Shown piece after piece: positions 37,540 through 52,200 of a DNA stretch of 64,000 nt (within the stretch, counting starts at the first letter, position 1; every line of letters begins with the position of its first letter). The stretch comes from Baylisascaris procyonis. Its lineage: Eukaryota > Nematoda > Chromadorea > Rhabditida > Ascarididae. The stretch spans positions 2,418,001 to 2,482,000 of the forward strand of contig JAZARR010000154.1 of assembly GCA_037389465.1 (NCBI GenBank), read 5' to 3'. The translations under genes were made by a program, and so were the position numbers. A model generated the notes under the pieces. It did not search any database. It was not told the origin of the DNA and was given only the letters and a program-made list of their open reading frames with translations.

Positions 37540-38660
37540 GCTGATTACTTGGGAGGCGAAGGATCAGTGAAATGCGAGCAAAATTAAAGATGCAACTTTC
37601 TTTGTTCAGATTCAGCTGTTTAAACGGACTAATCATGTAATTTTGTATTCAATACCTCTTTCGATCATCCTCCAATCCCTTCTCCATGCGTTCATTCTCT
37701 ACAATTGAGATGCAACTTTTAGCCTTCAGTCTAGGGAAATGATGAGTTGATATTTAACATGCTCACATCCCGCCATGATGCCTACTTATCTGCGCAATAT
37801 AAAGAATACATCAGCTCAAGAAAATTTCCCTCAGTGATGAATTAAATTTTCATAAAATACGCCATCGGCAAGCAAATGAAACTCGCACCGTTCTATTAAT
37901 TTGTAGGAAGTACTGTTCGTTTTTCTCTTCTAAATAGACGCGTACGTTTCATTGTTGTCGAAGTTGATGTTCTTAATGGAACTCACGTTGTATCAGGTTA
38001 TTGTGAATTCGAAAATTAGCTAACATGACCTGGTGAAAAAGTTTTCCTTCATCCATGATTGAGTTCATATCAAGAAGAGATATCGCAGAACGACTGTTTT
38101 GCATACTCGTCGTTAACTTTGAACGCGAAACATGTTAGCATTATTATTCAAAATAGCAATATACTTATAAATGAACAGCCACACAGCATTGATATTGTGA
38201 GCAGGAAAATTTTAGTGATCAACTTGTATACACTTTATTCCACGTGTGACCTCTGTGTGATAGGCACAGAAAATTGAGTAATTTTCAGTGATATTGTGGC
38301 ACTATGAATTTCACCTCCAATGTCGCATATTTCAACGATGAAGATAAGTTTTTATGATTAAGATAAGCTCATGATCGGAAAGATCAGACCAATTACATAG
38401 CCCACTGATTCATAGCAATATTGAACAAGCATTAAAATAAGCAGATCTCATCGTTCTCAGAAACGAGATCATACAGTTAAGAAACGAGATCATGGGTGAT
38501 AACAACTATGAGGAAATATGGCTGAAGAGAGTGCATAAAAAACTTATAATATTCCTGAGTGGTTTGTATTGATGTAAATGGTCATAAATTTCACGGCAAC
38601 GATAATTTTGTTCAAATAACCCAACATGAATGTTTAGTCTGTTGCATTTCTCCTTTTTTT
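37540..38660. other. No gene resolved
   Basis: AT-rich intronic or intergenic sequence; nothing recognised. Confidence 0.3.
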
Positions 38661-38662
38661 AC

Positions 38663-39620
38663 CTGCTTCGATGAAATCAGATCGCGAAGTCTTGTCGCAA
38701 TTCGTCTATATTGTTTGAAAATAGCTTCCCCATCGCTACGATCTCCTTCAAGGCATTCACGTCGAAGAGGCGTTCTGTTGTTCCGTGAATTTTTGGCGAG
38801 TTTCTCAATAATGGCACGGAAACTCTTGTCTTTTATTATACTCTGATCAAAATTTATTTTAACAGCAACTTTTTGAACATTAGATGCATTGATGTGAATT
38901 GAAGATAAAATTAAAATGCTCCGCGAATAGCCATTTTCTAGGCGAACGGGCGCTGTGAAGCTACGTACCGTCCTGAAAGAAGTAATCATGCTCCGCAAGT
39001 AGTTCATCAGATCATATATACAACTTTTAAAGCCACAGTTGATCAATACTTTTCCTCATGTTTGGAAAAGCATTTGTTTTGCCGAAAGCTTCGATGTCGG
39101 AGTGGGAAAGAAGCTCGCGAAATCTGAGAAAGCAAAGATAAAGATTTACTGCAGCCATCATTTTCCGGCGCGACGTCTGATTCTTGAGGAATTCACCAAA
39201 TAAAAACATTTTTTTCATGCGGTTATTACCTTCTAAGAAATGCTTTCAATGAAAGAAATCTTTTCACGGCTTCTTTTTTTATCCTGAAAATCTACAATAT
39301 GTGTTAGTTGCATAATAGTGCATACCAAAGACGATTAGCTAAAGCGACAAATTGTTCGCTGTCAGCGCTTATGTGCTGCAAACGTAGTGTAATCGGCATT
39401 CACTACAAAAACTCTTGAAACTGATGTTAGAAGTGAATTCACTTTGCACACCTCAGTTTACAAGTTTGTGTTTAAAGCATTAGACACTTATCATGTTTGC
39501 TTTCAAAGCTATGCTCTTAGGCTCTTCGTCTTCTTTCCAGGTGGCCCATATGAGTGATAAAAAATCACTCTTTGCGTTCAATACCACAAACCTCATAAAG
39601 CGTTCACTTTGGGCACACAT
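38663..39620 (-). CDS. Multi-exon gene, unknown protein
   Basis: Five minus-strand exons join without a phase error: 39620-39486 (ATG in AATAAATG context, MCAQSERFMRFVVLNAK), 39375-39326 (HISADSEQFVALANRL), 39283-39230 (IKKEAVKRFLSLKAFLR), 39123-39037 (FRELLSHSDIEAFGKTNAF) and 38972-38663 (starting TVRSFTAPVRLENGYSRS, ending RDLISSKQ). Acceptors are strong (TTTGCAG, TTTTCAG, TTTCTCAG, CTTTCAG); donors AGT|GTCTAA and AACT|GTGGCT are weak. The sum is 212 codons, exiting in phase 0, and 34993-34901 could finish it. The protein is basic and hydrophilic with no signal peptide or membrane segment, and I do not recognise its family. It lies head-to-head with the channel exon at 40203, or inside the channel's first intron if the exon at 28678 is used. 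Confidence 0.55.
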
Positions 39621-39629
39621 TTATTCAGG

Positions 39630-40200
39630 CGTTGTGCTGAGCAGCAGTTGCTTCAAAAGTTCACTCGTTGTTCAAAAAAAAAAGTGAGCATTCGCATCGC
39701 AAACGATGCTTTTGCTTTACTTTCTGATTATTTGTTATTATTTCTTAACCTAATTATTATTCATGATGTCCATAATCAATTTCTATTCATTCAACGTCTT
39801 CGAGATAATTCACACTGCACCCAAAATTAATTAACTCACCTCTATCATCCTCTGATATCACCGTCGCATATTCATGTCACTATTTGATAGCTGCTGTACT
39901 GACTAGTTCACAGGATCGATTCCATTTGTCTCCTGAAAGAAATACATGAAATTCTCCAAAGTGGTAACGGCTTCAATTGATTAGCTTTCAATGAGCTTCC
40001 ACGCTTGTTTTCGCTCATAAAAAAATGAGTGCATTAGCTGCTTACTATTTCCCGATCAGGTATGTCACTATGTTGATTTGTTCCCAATAACCCTTCAACG
40101 ACCTCAGATTGGATGAAAAGAGTGTCATCTGTGGGCAATTACACAAACATTAATAAATGAAAGTTGCTCTCGATTATGCATTACTCGCTTTCACTACCTT
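39630..40200. promoter_or_regulatory. Divergent intergenic or intronic spacer
   Basis: About 580 bp separate the minus-strand ATG at 39620 from the first firm plus-strand channel exon at 40203. If the channel starts near 40.2 kb this is a shared promoter region. I see no specific element. Confidence 0.25.
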
Positions 40201-40202
40201 AG

Positions 40203-43200
40203 CTGAAGACGGAAACCTAGGCAATCAAAAGAGGGTGAGGCCAAAAGATGATACAGAAAAGATAGACGAGAAGAATCTCTGCCGGTATCCTTGACGAGGT
40301 ATTCTAACTGTTTTCAAGTCTATCAAACAATCGGGAACGTTAATTATCTGCTAACTGTATTAAACAACATCATAAGTCACGCCGGCCAAACATTTTATTT
40401 GCGACCATGCCTTCGCTTAGCAAAGACAGTTTTCAGACGTTCTTCACAGTACTCACTGAATTCGGCGCTAAACGCTCGACTATCAATCCCATCAACTGTC
40501 AATTTGGATGAGAGCACAATTATTGATGAGGTTCGCTTTATTTATGCTTCACATATGTAGTGTCTATGATTTTTCACATCTATTATCCCATCCTCAGTTT
40601 TAGCAAATTAGACATCTGTATGCTTTCTCTCTCTCGGATGAAAGAAATGAAAATATTTGGAATTTTCGAGAAATTGCAAAGACAAATATAGAAACGATAT
40701 AAAGAAATTGCAAAAATTCCGTGGCTGCAAATAAATATCTGAAACTGCGGTGAATCTCTAGAGAAGGTCACTTGGAAATGAGAGATTTTCAGAACCTTTT
40801 CTGGTTGGGCTAGCTTATCCCAAGTTTACATAATTTACAACTACATGAAACTTAATACCATATACAACCTTGCCGAGATATCAAATGCATAGGAGATCAA
40901 ATTTCTAGACCAATGTGTCTCTTACCTTCATTTACAAATATCTTTGATATAACCATACGGTATAAAGCAAGAGCAACTTCACCACCTATTCGATTAAACC
41001 TGTTAATGAAAATATCGACATTAGATGATAAGTTTTGTTGCATTTGAACTGAATCATTGCAACTTAATAAATTCGAAATTTCTAATTCCGCCCCATTGAT
41101 TTTATAAAATAGCTCCCTCCTGAGAAAATGCAATGAATTCTCTTTCATAGACGAATGCAGCTAATAACGTCGAAACAATCACAACGATTTAAGTGAACAC
41201 CGCTTTTTCATCATTCGACTGCCTGAAAGTATCTTTTAAAATTAACTTAGTATAGACGCAGAGAAATCGCAGTGCTTTAAATGCACCTACATGAACTATC
41301 TCTCTTGAAAATGGCTGAATCTCAATATATGAACGATATCTTTAAACTGTAGAAGTTATATTTTCAGATGCTCCAACGTATTGGAAACCAATGTGAAAGC
41401 ATTCAATTGGAACGTCCGAATGTGCCTCGTGAAAAACCAGATGACTGCTTTGGGAAGGTGTGCCTATTGCCATGACCGATGCAGATACTTCATGCGTACT
41501 TTTCTGAATGAGTCTGACTAACCTCGCTGTCTCGTGAGCGAAGACTGACTAACCTCTCACAATTTTGTAGAAATGTTTCATTTAGATATCGGAGGTCTTA
41601 AACGGTGCATGAAGATTTTGAAGGCATCTCTTTGACCTATTCATTTAGTGACACTATTTTGTGATTGGATGAATTTCCCTTTTCATCTTAATTTCGTCTT
41701 AATTGATGACATATGTATGAACTACAGTTTCTCCAACACATTCTCCAGCAAACCGATAATCTACAAAGCGATCCCAAGCTCACAATAGAATTTTTATTGT
41801 TTTGAATTCACGCGTCTGATTGATTTCATTGGAGGATGTGCTATTAAGTATCAATATTCTTTTATGAATCAGCAGTCGTTTGGTCTGGTGGGCAGAAATT
41901 CATAAGCACATATCCTGCCAACACTGTCTATAGCCTTTCTTTTCGCTTATTTTTACTTTTATTCGAACATATGGAAATATTTTGGTAGATTGACGTCAGC
42001 GGCAGCGTTGATATTCATATGATTTTTCATTTTGATAGATCCGTAAGATTGGAACGAAAAAATTTCTTTCATAGTTGGAATTTTTTTTTTCAGCTGAAGA
42101 AGTTTTACAAATGTTGCCAACCTTGAATTTATATATATGCTTGTTTATAGGCAAAATATTACTACGAAAAGTTTAACCTGCGATATGTAGCACCATTTGT
42201 GTTGCTGCTTATTTATTCGTTACTTGGTGCCGCGCTGTTTTATTTGGTGGAATATGAAAACGAGCGAGAATTGCTCACGTAAGCAATTTTACATGTTTTC
42301 TCTGGAACGTATATGACACATCGACTTCAGTCAACCTTCAAACTATAAATAAACATGCTATTATATTGATGTTTATTCATATATACAACAGCGATATAAA
42401 TGAGTGCGCGACTCAACTGTTCTCATCTGAAGTGTGCCGGGGTTTGACCGCTACATCGATATTTTTTGATGCGAGGAAGTGGATGGGGATACTCGGTGGA
42501 GGTAGTAAATTTATTAGCCATATTAGGAAGCTTTCTTCGAAATGAGGAAAGGTTGGTGCGATGTCTTGCCCGCAATCACCTCCGTCACTCGTCTCCAATA
42601 TGTATTATTTACAGGCGCGAGGCAATAAAACTCGAGCGATTAAGGAATGAAACGTTCCATAGGTTGAAAGAAGTTATGGCTGATCGTATAAGAAGTGACC
42701 AAACAAAATTGTACAATTCGAGGTAAGCATTTTGTAAAGTTTTGCAAAACAATGTACTTCATAATGCTCCAACTTGACTGAGGTGACGAAAACCTACCTT
42801 AAAGTATTTGTCAACCAGACATGGGAATTTCCTCATTGCTGATCTATATAGCATTCTAATTGAGCAAGAGAATGATAATGCTATGATGGGGCACACAGGC
42901 AGACAGTAAATAAAGACACAATTTGAAGTCACAGTACTTGCGCGACTGTGAAGAAAGTTCAAAAGAAAATATCTGAAATGAGGGATCTTTAACGTTTTTA
43001 GTGCCTTCTCTGCATTAAATCAATAGTGATTACTGCTTATAATTCGCAGGGATTGAAGCAAAAGAAGCATGAAATAGGAAATTTATAAAGTTTCAAAAAT
43101 GATCTCTGATATGTTGTCAACTTAAGAGCTCCTATTATTTTGAAAGTTATTCAGCACCAAAACTTTCTCTCCAGAAAGCAACAAAATTTAGTGATCGAAA

Positions 43201-46200
43201 GATTAAAGCCAAAAATCATAGCCCGCAAGATCTCTTGAAAAAATGGAGGGATGAGAACCGAAGAATGGAGCCCGTTTAGGGTCTCAACAGATATTACTGG
43301 ACTCCGACCCACACTGCTACGTTTAACTGAGACATTAGAAAAGCATCTTCATTTGTCTGCTTTCTTAGCATGCATTAAGCTTGTTGCAAAGCCTCTGGTT
43401 GAGCAAAATAAAGAATGATCGAGACATTAAAAGAAAAAAATAAATGAGTGCAAAATATACAGCTAAACATTGAGATAAAATCAATACGAAGTTTACTCAA
43501 CACTCTGACAATCCGAAATGGCCGAACTTATAAACTTACTTCAAGGTTGAGATTGGCAGAAACACTTGAAAGCTCCTGATGAAAATGGTCGGAATAAGCG
43601 AACATTGAATCAAACTCGATATCAGAGTGACCACTAACAATTTTGAAACACAATATCAAATACGACTCGAAGCGAAATATAATCCAAACTTTCGAACGAA
43701 ATGTTCATTCGACGAGCAGAATGCTTATACTTCGTTTGGTGACACTGCGGGGGAGGGTTCGCAATTTACATATTTTTGAAGCCCACAGTATGCATCTGAA
43801 GTGAAGGTTATTGGCATTTCCGCATTCTCATGCTCATACGGTCATTAGGAATAGCGCCGAACTAGAAAAATCTTCCTCAGAAATAGTTTTGCAAAATCTC
43901 ATTTGATTAAAAAAATGGAAAAGTTTTTACAAAGATATTTTGATTAAAAATCTTTTACCATTTTGAGCTGATCATACAAAATGTGCCATAATAAGCATGA
44001 GATATGAGCATCAATCGATATTATCATCAATTAGACTTTTTGAGAATCTCAAGGTCGTTAAATGACTCTGAGTAAGCAAGCTGAGCAAGTTGCTCCTTCT
44101 TTCCTCCTATGCCAAAACTTTTACATCATCCTCTTAATAGGCATTCTTTGAGGAAATCCCCTCTATTTCCTAGACGTTATATGAAAAACTGAGTTGATGC
44201 ACCTAAACAATTTAAATTAATGTTTGGAACGTCGCTAGAGTAAAGAACAAAAACAAACTCTACGTAAACTCTTTGTACAATGAACATTCTTCCTTCTCAA
44301 AAACTTTTGAAAAACTTACATCTATCAAGAGTTCATCTGAGCTTGAGCAATAAGTTAAATAATGCTCAAACGGCACTACCAGATGAAGTGAAAAACCCAT
44401 CACCTCTCCAATGAAGACAGACGTTTCTTCCGAACTCTATTTTGCCTGATCTGATCCTTACCAGAAGAAAATTAAGTCACTTAAAGAGACATAAGTGAAG
44501 GTAATAAAGGAAAGAAGTATAAGAAAGGATAGTTTGGAGTATTTGTGTGAGAAGGTATGAGTTATTGCAGAGATGTATTAGTGTGGTACGAGAAACAGTT
44601 AGCCAGGCTTGATCTTGCCGATGGACTCGAATGGGATATGTGGGGAGCACTTTTCTACGTTGGAACTCTCTTTACAACAATCGGTCACATTTAACTTCGA
44701 TATGATTTTTAAACGATTCTAAATGATGTTTTTGATGAAAGACTGCAAAATAGTGTCGAATTTCTTTTCTCTTAGGTAGATAATAAATTCCACATTGAGG
44801 ATCTTTCTTACAGTATTTTCAACAAGATATTAATACTCTCAGCGAGCAACAAAACCTAAATTGAGTGCCCTACATTCCAGGATTATTAATAGTTGAACCG
44901 ATCTGATCATTGAGGAATGATGATTAAGGGATGCAATCGAGAATTTGAAAAAAAAGTTTATTTTCCTCCATCTTTTTTCAATCCTTGAAAATCTGTTCGT
45001 TGATCTTCAAAACCTTTCGGTTCAGTTCAAAAGAAAGCGCCTCTTTACTCAAGAACATCGTCTAGCTCTCTTTAAACACATTAATCCACGGCGTGGATAT
45101 ACCCATTTCATTGGCACATCAGTTGAAAATAAATGGTCGATATATGTGGTATAATAAAGGGCTGCTTGCAGGCTATGGTAATATAGCACCGAGAACAGCA
45201 TGTGGGCAAGCTCTAAGTATCGTCTACGCGTTAATTGGAATCCCACTCGTTCTCGCCATCCTCAGTCAGTTCGGCAGAACGCTTACCAATTTCGTTAGTA
45301 GTGTGTGGATAAGGTTATTCTTGTTTTATCATCCCACGGCACGCTTCGACAAAAAGTTTTGTTCAATTCGCCGCATTTTATGTATATAGGCGTTAAGGCA
45401 AACAGCGAACTTGTTGAATTCGGCGTGGAAACCTCTTGATAATGTTGCCGCCGTAACTTGCATATTTTGAGTGAATTCTGCGCAACTGTTCGCATCAATT
45501 GACAAAAACTGCTCGAGAATTGGGAACACAAATCCCATTACGACATTCTGACAGACTTGCGCAGATAACTTTTATTTCACTTTTATCCTACTTTCATCCC
45601 ATTGAAACACCTCAAGCAGTTCAACCAAACACTTCATTCGATGAAATATGCAACAGTTGCTTTAAAAATGGAAAGATCGTAGCATTCTCTTAGCCATTCC
45701 AGACACAGGTGCATACATTCCAATCGCGTATCGCTGTTTGATTAAAAAAAAGAGATTCAAGGTAAAATTTGGTTAAACGGTAAGTAAAAGCAAGTAAAAG
45801 GTAATTGTAAAAAGTAAAAAATAAAAGCAAATAAGGCAAAAAAAAATTTAGGTATCGTCAGTGCATAAAACGGTTCACTGCACAACAACGTATTGCTGCA
45901 AAAGCGAAAGCAAGACGCATCTGGGGAGAGCGTTCACGCAACAAATATAGCCAAAGGTGGTTTGCCTCGATATGTTCTTCTTCATAAAAAAAAATCGCGA
46001 TCAAAAAGGCATTTTGTTTCTCATATACTTTTGTGAATTTACATTCACGGTGCATATTATGGTTTCTTTTCGATCGATTTGTAAGTTGAGTAAACTGATC
46101 TCTCGTAAAAATTACGATCGTTCCGCTTAATTGAGATGTGAACATATTACTTTTAATGTTTTAAATATTCTTGGACAGGTGTGAAAATAGCCGATCAAGT

Positions 46201-49200
46201 GAGTGGAGTGCTAAAGTTTATTTCGTGCCAGCTGCTAGCTTTTCACTATCTTTCATCGCTTACTTACTATGAAACTCTTGGTGGTCTTATAAAGATGTGT
46301 GCTTATAACACAGTAGTTTTTTGAGCTTATTGACACCTATCGATTGTTTATTAGAATGTTAAGTAATGTACATATCAATTAGGAGTTGATGCTCTTATCA
46401 TTTTAGCGTAAACTTCATTATAATTATGTAATATTAAATCACCGATTTGAGCCGAATAATGACGATTCTAAAAGAAGTAATGTTTAAAAATGTTTGTACT
46501 TACCGTGATAATCATAGCTCAGCTTTTTACTACCTACTGCCTTGAATAAAAAGATTTTAAACATTTTCTTCATTGAAATTCGACGATGAATTGGAATTTC
46601 ACTCTGTTTAAGAAAGCCTGAGACGCTTCAGTATGAGTATTAGAAATGATGCTCATTCACTGATAGCTAGGAAGCGAAAAATCAACCGAATATGGATAGC
46701 ATAATTTATTTGTGATTATTCAAATATTATTAACTGTTAAGCCGGTTGTGTAAGTTGCAGAGAAAACCTTCGAGTACCAAACTCCTTCCTTGTTTTCGTG
46801 GAAAATCGTTTATTTTAACGACTTTAGGATGGCGAAATTTTTTCCACGAAAAGATTCATTTACAGGGATTTACTTACTGCTGAAGAGGGTAATAGCCCCC
46901 TCACTAATCACTTACTTCCGGAAAACACAAATCTGAATGCCGAACTTTTCGACGATGAAGATCTACTCGAGAGCAGGTCAGCGGGTATTTTTACGGATCT
47001 ACATGACAATGCTGATTATTGCTGATACCTCTGATTATTGCTGCCATAGCCTAAGTCAACCATCGCTGTCTGCAGTAATCTGCAGCATCGCCGCAGTGGT
47101 CATTATTTCCATTTCTAATTCTCTGAAACAGCTTTATCTGCAATGAGATGAAAATTAACCGTGCAAAAAGTTTTAACGAAGACGAAAGGTTCTATTTCTT
47201 CCAAAAGCCTAAATTAAGATCTGTTCGGAGAGGCTGAAGTGCTCGATTTATAGGAATACCTTTCAAAGCTTGACAATATTTCCTAGTTTTTCTAGAATTT
47301 TTTTGACATTTTGAGATGTATACGCCACATAAAAACAAGAAGAAAGTATTATTTTCGTACATTCCGACGATGCTCAAATTTACTGTGCCAAATTTAGCCA
47401 TCATTTATAATTAAAATGTTTTGTCAGTTACGTTTAGAACTGCATCACAGGATGGCTATTAATCAATTTATTCTATCATCCTGTATCGTATTACTTATCA
47501 GTGATAATATTTTAAATCCGATAAATTCTTTGAGGACTATACCTGTATGGTTGGCACTTTTTATGTGCGTTGCATGGATTTGCATGTGCGCCGGATTGTT
47601 TTGCTTATGGGAGACGCGATGGTCCTATTTCACTTCGTTATATTTCTTCTTCATATCTCTCTCGACTATTGGACTTGGTTGGTAGTTATATTAATTGTTT
47701 TTTATCAATCGCCTAACAGTGAAAGACTTTTTGACCAGTTAGATTTGCTGTCAAATTTTTTGGTCTTTCTTGCGCGCGAAATTGAATCGAACTTTAATAG
47801 ATAAGAGAAGAGTAAAGCTTTATATAGAGGATCTATAAATGGTTATTTTATTCGGCATCAGTGATATGAACTACAGATAGTAAGCGTACAACTGAACTCT
47901 CATATTGAGCATTGTTGAACCTAACACACTGTTCGTTATGGAATTACTGTTTTGCACTCTCCACTTTGTAAACTGCAATGGCTATATTTTATTTTGCAAT
48001 ATTTTATTTTCGTATAAACATCTTTAACCATTTTTAGTAGTAAAAATTCGTAAATTTTTCTTGATATGAATCTTGAGCAATTTCTCTTCTTTTCATTGTT
48101 TGAGAAAAACTATTGCAGGTGATGTTGTCCCAGATCATCCGCATATGCTAATTTTGATGTTCTGGCTCGTCATTATTGGCCTTTCAATAGTTTCGATGCT
48201 CTTGAGTGTTATTCAAATTAAAATGGAGGAGTGGCTTTACCACTTAATGATTCGTATGCGGGTCAGTTGTGTTACACACTTGATTAAGTGTTTACGATCG
48301 AAGAGCTAATTAATTCATTTCTCGTTTTATGTATTTATTCATTTATTTTCGCATTCCGAAATGGGAAGTGCAAAAAATTACGTAAGCATGAACATCATTA
48401 AAGAATACAACATTCGCAAAGCACAATTTAGGCGAATAGACATTCAATGCAAAGAGCAGCAATAGTTTATAGATCGAAACGAGCCAGGTGCAGCTCAAAA
48501 GCTTAAGGAGTGGGAGCATCAATGGTATAGGCGAGACGCAGATTCCGAACTAATAAGATACAAAACTGGAAACAGGGCAGAACATTGTTCGTGCTGAAAC
48601 GTTTTTCTGCCAACTGAAACTGTTGCGCACGTCGACTACGGGGGAGGGCGCACTGAAATATCCCTAACGGTGATGATCGAGGGTAATTTGTGATCGTGTA
48701 TTTGCATTTTTGGAGAAAGGAACGCTAATTGATTATGTATCATCGCTTCAGGCAAACTGGCATTATTCTCATTGTCTCGCTTTATTGCACAAATATTCAT
48801 CGCCCACTTTTTCTCGAATCTGTCACCAATTTTCTCAATTATCATTTCTTTTTCCCAATTGTTCACCTATCCTTCCGGTGAAATGAACTTGCATCAAATG
48901 AAACTAGAGGTGAGATGAAACTCGATTTTATGCTACATATTATGAAACGTAAGAATAGTGCTGCAGAAAGAATATCAACGTGCATTGGCTAGTGGTGATC
49001 CGATCGAGAGGCAAGCAATACTCGACAAGCTCATGAAGAACGAACCGTGGTTTATGCGCAATATGGCACAACATTTAATTACCGACAACCAGGCAGCCAA
49101 GCTTGACCACCAGGTTTATCTCGAGCACTTTTTATTCATTTTCCTATACAGAATTCATGCAGTGCAAACGATGGCTGTATATAATGAGATCTGAAAACTT

Positions 49201-52200
49201 AAAGATCCTTATTCGGATAAATCATATTTTCTTCTGCTTTGTACCGTCTAGTCCTACTGGTTCACCTCTCCTGTTTCTTCGAAAGAATTTGGTATTACCA
49301 CTAAAAACGCACTGAAACTCCGAATATCGAATTAGTTGAAATATGGAGGAGTATTTGCCAATGAAGAGACAAGATGCCGCGTTATAGTACGCAGTGGGCA
49401 CAATTATTCGTGAAAGTAGAAACGAAATATATAGATCAAACACCACTTGCAACATTGCGCCACCCGAGAAAATCTTTCCTATGACTTTACAACAGTCGTT
49501 TGATGTTATACTTTCACAGCTTCTAGTCAATGAAGTCTGATGTGTTTGCTGCCACTGTCTGTCCGTATAGATTAGCCACTGAGATAGAGAACGCTGCAAA
49601 AAGTCGACAACGAAAAATCTGCCTCAAAAAATGAGCTTGTTGACAGGTATCATATCAACCAAAAACAAAGTTCATTTTCTCGTATGTGCATAAAAATTCC
49701 ATCTATTCTAGGCTGAAGCTTTCGAGCGCTCGGTTCGTCTTACGAACAACAAAAACATTCAAACCGAGCCGCCAGGTGGTTCGTCACAAATCAATGACAT
49801 GCAAGCAGATACATCCGCCCACAATGTATATCGATTTCTTATTATTCTAGTTCGTTTTGAAGAAGGAGAGGAGGAATTTGTTGTTTTTTTTGGAAAACAT
49901 TGAAAAGATGTGTTAAATACATTAGCAAAGTACTTGCTATGCCTGGCTTCTATATCTTGTTGGTCCATCAGCGGTTCTTCAAATCCGCCGTGTCCTTCGT
50001 CCATTCATCTGTTGCTTTTCCTTCTCTTTCGTCTCCATAAACAGCTCTCCAAATGTTGAAGGTCGTTCTCCCGTCTGCTTGGTGAGTGTATGTTCAGATG
50101 GTCGCTTCTGCTTGCTTCGAAACCACAGAGATATAATCCATTGGCGGCCAAACCACACAGGTGCTTACCTCACCTAACTTTACCTATCATACATCCGATG
50201 ATGAAATCTTTTACTCTTCCCTGCATTCTTCAAGTTGTTTTCTCAAGTGCGTTGATCCCTATCGCCCACCGTCTTACCGATTCCCATTCATCGCTGCCGG
50301 TATGCATTTTTTACCTTTGAAATTTTGCTCGAACGCATTATGCCGACGCTATTTCGACCTTCATCACAACTTCATCTGCAAGACCAACTTCATTTCGGCC
50401 CACAAGAATTCGACCATCAGCTTCATCACAAAATTAAGCATGGTGAAATTTGGTAGTTATAATACTTGCTATAAGATATTTGCCTCTAGTTAATTTCTCA
50501 AGGATTCATAGCATGCTGTATGATTCGTTATGAGTAATCGAAAGTTCAAGGAGCTATTCCTGAATGGAGAACTTGTACACTGATCAGTATGATTATAATG
50601 GGAACATACTGTTGAGAATTTTGGTGCTGCCGTTGAATATTTGTGGCTATCTTATTGGATTTGTCGGTGTTTTGTTTAGGTGGCGTTCTACTTTTCGGAT
50701 ATAGTGGTCGTTGTTTTCTGGTGCATATGTTTTGTGTGCCCGGCAGTGACATATTAAGGCTTGCAGAATACAGTGACCGACGGACAAAGTTTCGTTAGCC
50801 GGACTTCACTACCGCTGCAGCGTGCAGAAATTGCTACCCAATGGTCCAGAGACAACAATTCAATGTAATTTTATTTGCTATGTAACTGTCGCTTGGGCTA
50901 GATTCTGCTGGATTATCTTCATTGCAAGCAACATCGACATTTAGCTCACATTTGATGGGCTTATCGTTCTACTTGGTAGTTATTTTGTGTGGTAGAAGTG
51001 CACAGTAACAGGTAGTGAAGAGGGGAAGGATAAAATTTTCGAAAAATGAGATGAGTTTGGATTCCTTAGCAGTACAATTGGCTGATATTTATATGTCGCA
51101 ATTATGCCTAAACTGACCCATTTGCAACCTTTTATTATATACGTTTGCATTACAGAAACGTTTAGAATAAGAATGCCTTTGGGTATGCTAAGGTCTTTTG
51201 TTCTGCTTAATAACAAGTGGAATTTTAGAAGGCTGCTTATCAGTGAAGCTGTTTCCTTGACCATTCAACCTACAAATCGTCTTCAAACCGCTTTTGCTCA
51301 ATTTGCAACAAGATTTAGAAGAGGTTTTCCGAATTTATTGCAAAATAAGAGGCTTATATCCAAATATCGATATTATTACAAAGGTCATAAGATGCCTCAG
51401 GCTGGAAATTGCTTGAAGAAATTTCTTTGCCAATTATTTGATCACATAATGTTATATATGATCAGCTAGCGTAGATAAGTGAGGTGCTTTTATGTAGATC
51501 GAAATCGAAATTTCTTCCTATCCAAAGGGCCGAAAAGACGACATCGGTGAGCAAAACGATGCATCCGGAGAATGACGGCGATTCTGTTTCTGATGCGCCG
51601 TCACTTCCAGTTGATCCTACAAGGTTGCTTATGTATCATTCTCTAGTGGTTTTCGATAACACAACAATCTCATATTGCAATGATTTATGGTATGTTTGTA
51701 GGAATAATAGATTCGTAATTTAAATCCTACGTGTGTTCATATATTCTTATTTCGCATAAACACATAAAAAGCTGCTCAAGATCTGAAGCTTCTTCAACGA
51801 ATGCCAAAATAGATGATGAAAGCAATTATATACGCCTTTGCACATTATGACTTGCCATCAATGCACCAGCTTTAGATCGTAGTCGAATATCGTAATTGGC
51901 GAGTGTTCTCTAAACATACGTAGTCGATTGTGGGTTGCCATTCAAAGAGAATGAATGATAAACGCTCAATAAAATCGGATTTCAGTTTCGATGTCGTTGA
52001 TAGGAGTATGCAGGTATCGGCCATTTCATGTGCCGATCGAAGTCAACAGGTGGATCCATTACCTGCGAGTGGATGTGGTGTGCAAACCGATATTGCACAA
52101 TTCCAAGTTGATGAAATTATGCTAAAGTTACACGATCTACAAGTGAGCAGTTCATTTATATAATAGTCCTCCAACCTGTGTTCAGCTATATCAACTTCAC

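Noticed and set aside
50044..50080. 37-nt candidate exon (SPNVEGRSPVCL) between channel exons
   Set aside because: No donor of the preceding exon gives the phase it needs, while direct joining of 49825 to 50161 works.
50300..50442. Apparent frameshift at a T6 run (50308-50313) in the channel exon, because the next frame reads plausibly as protein
   Set aside because: The unshifted frame has C-ending, coding-like codons throughout and is the only one that matches the phase of the next exon at 50767.
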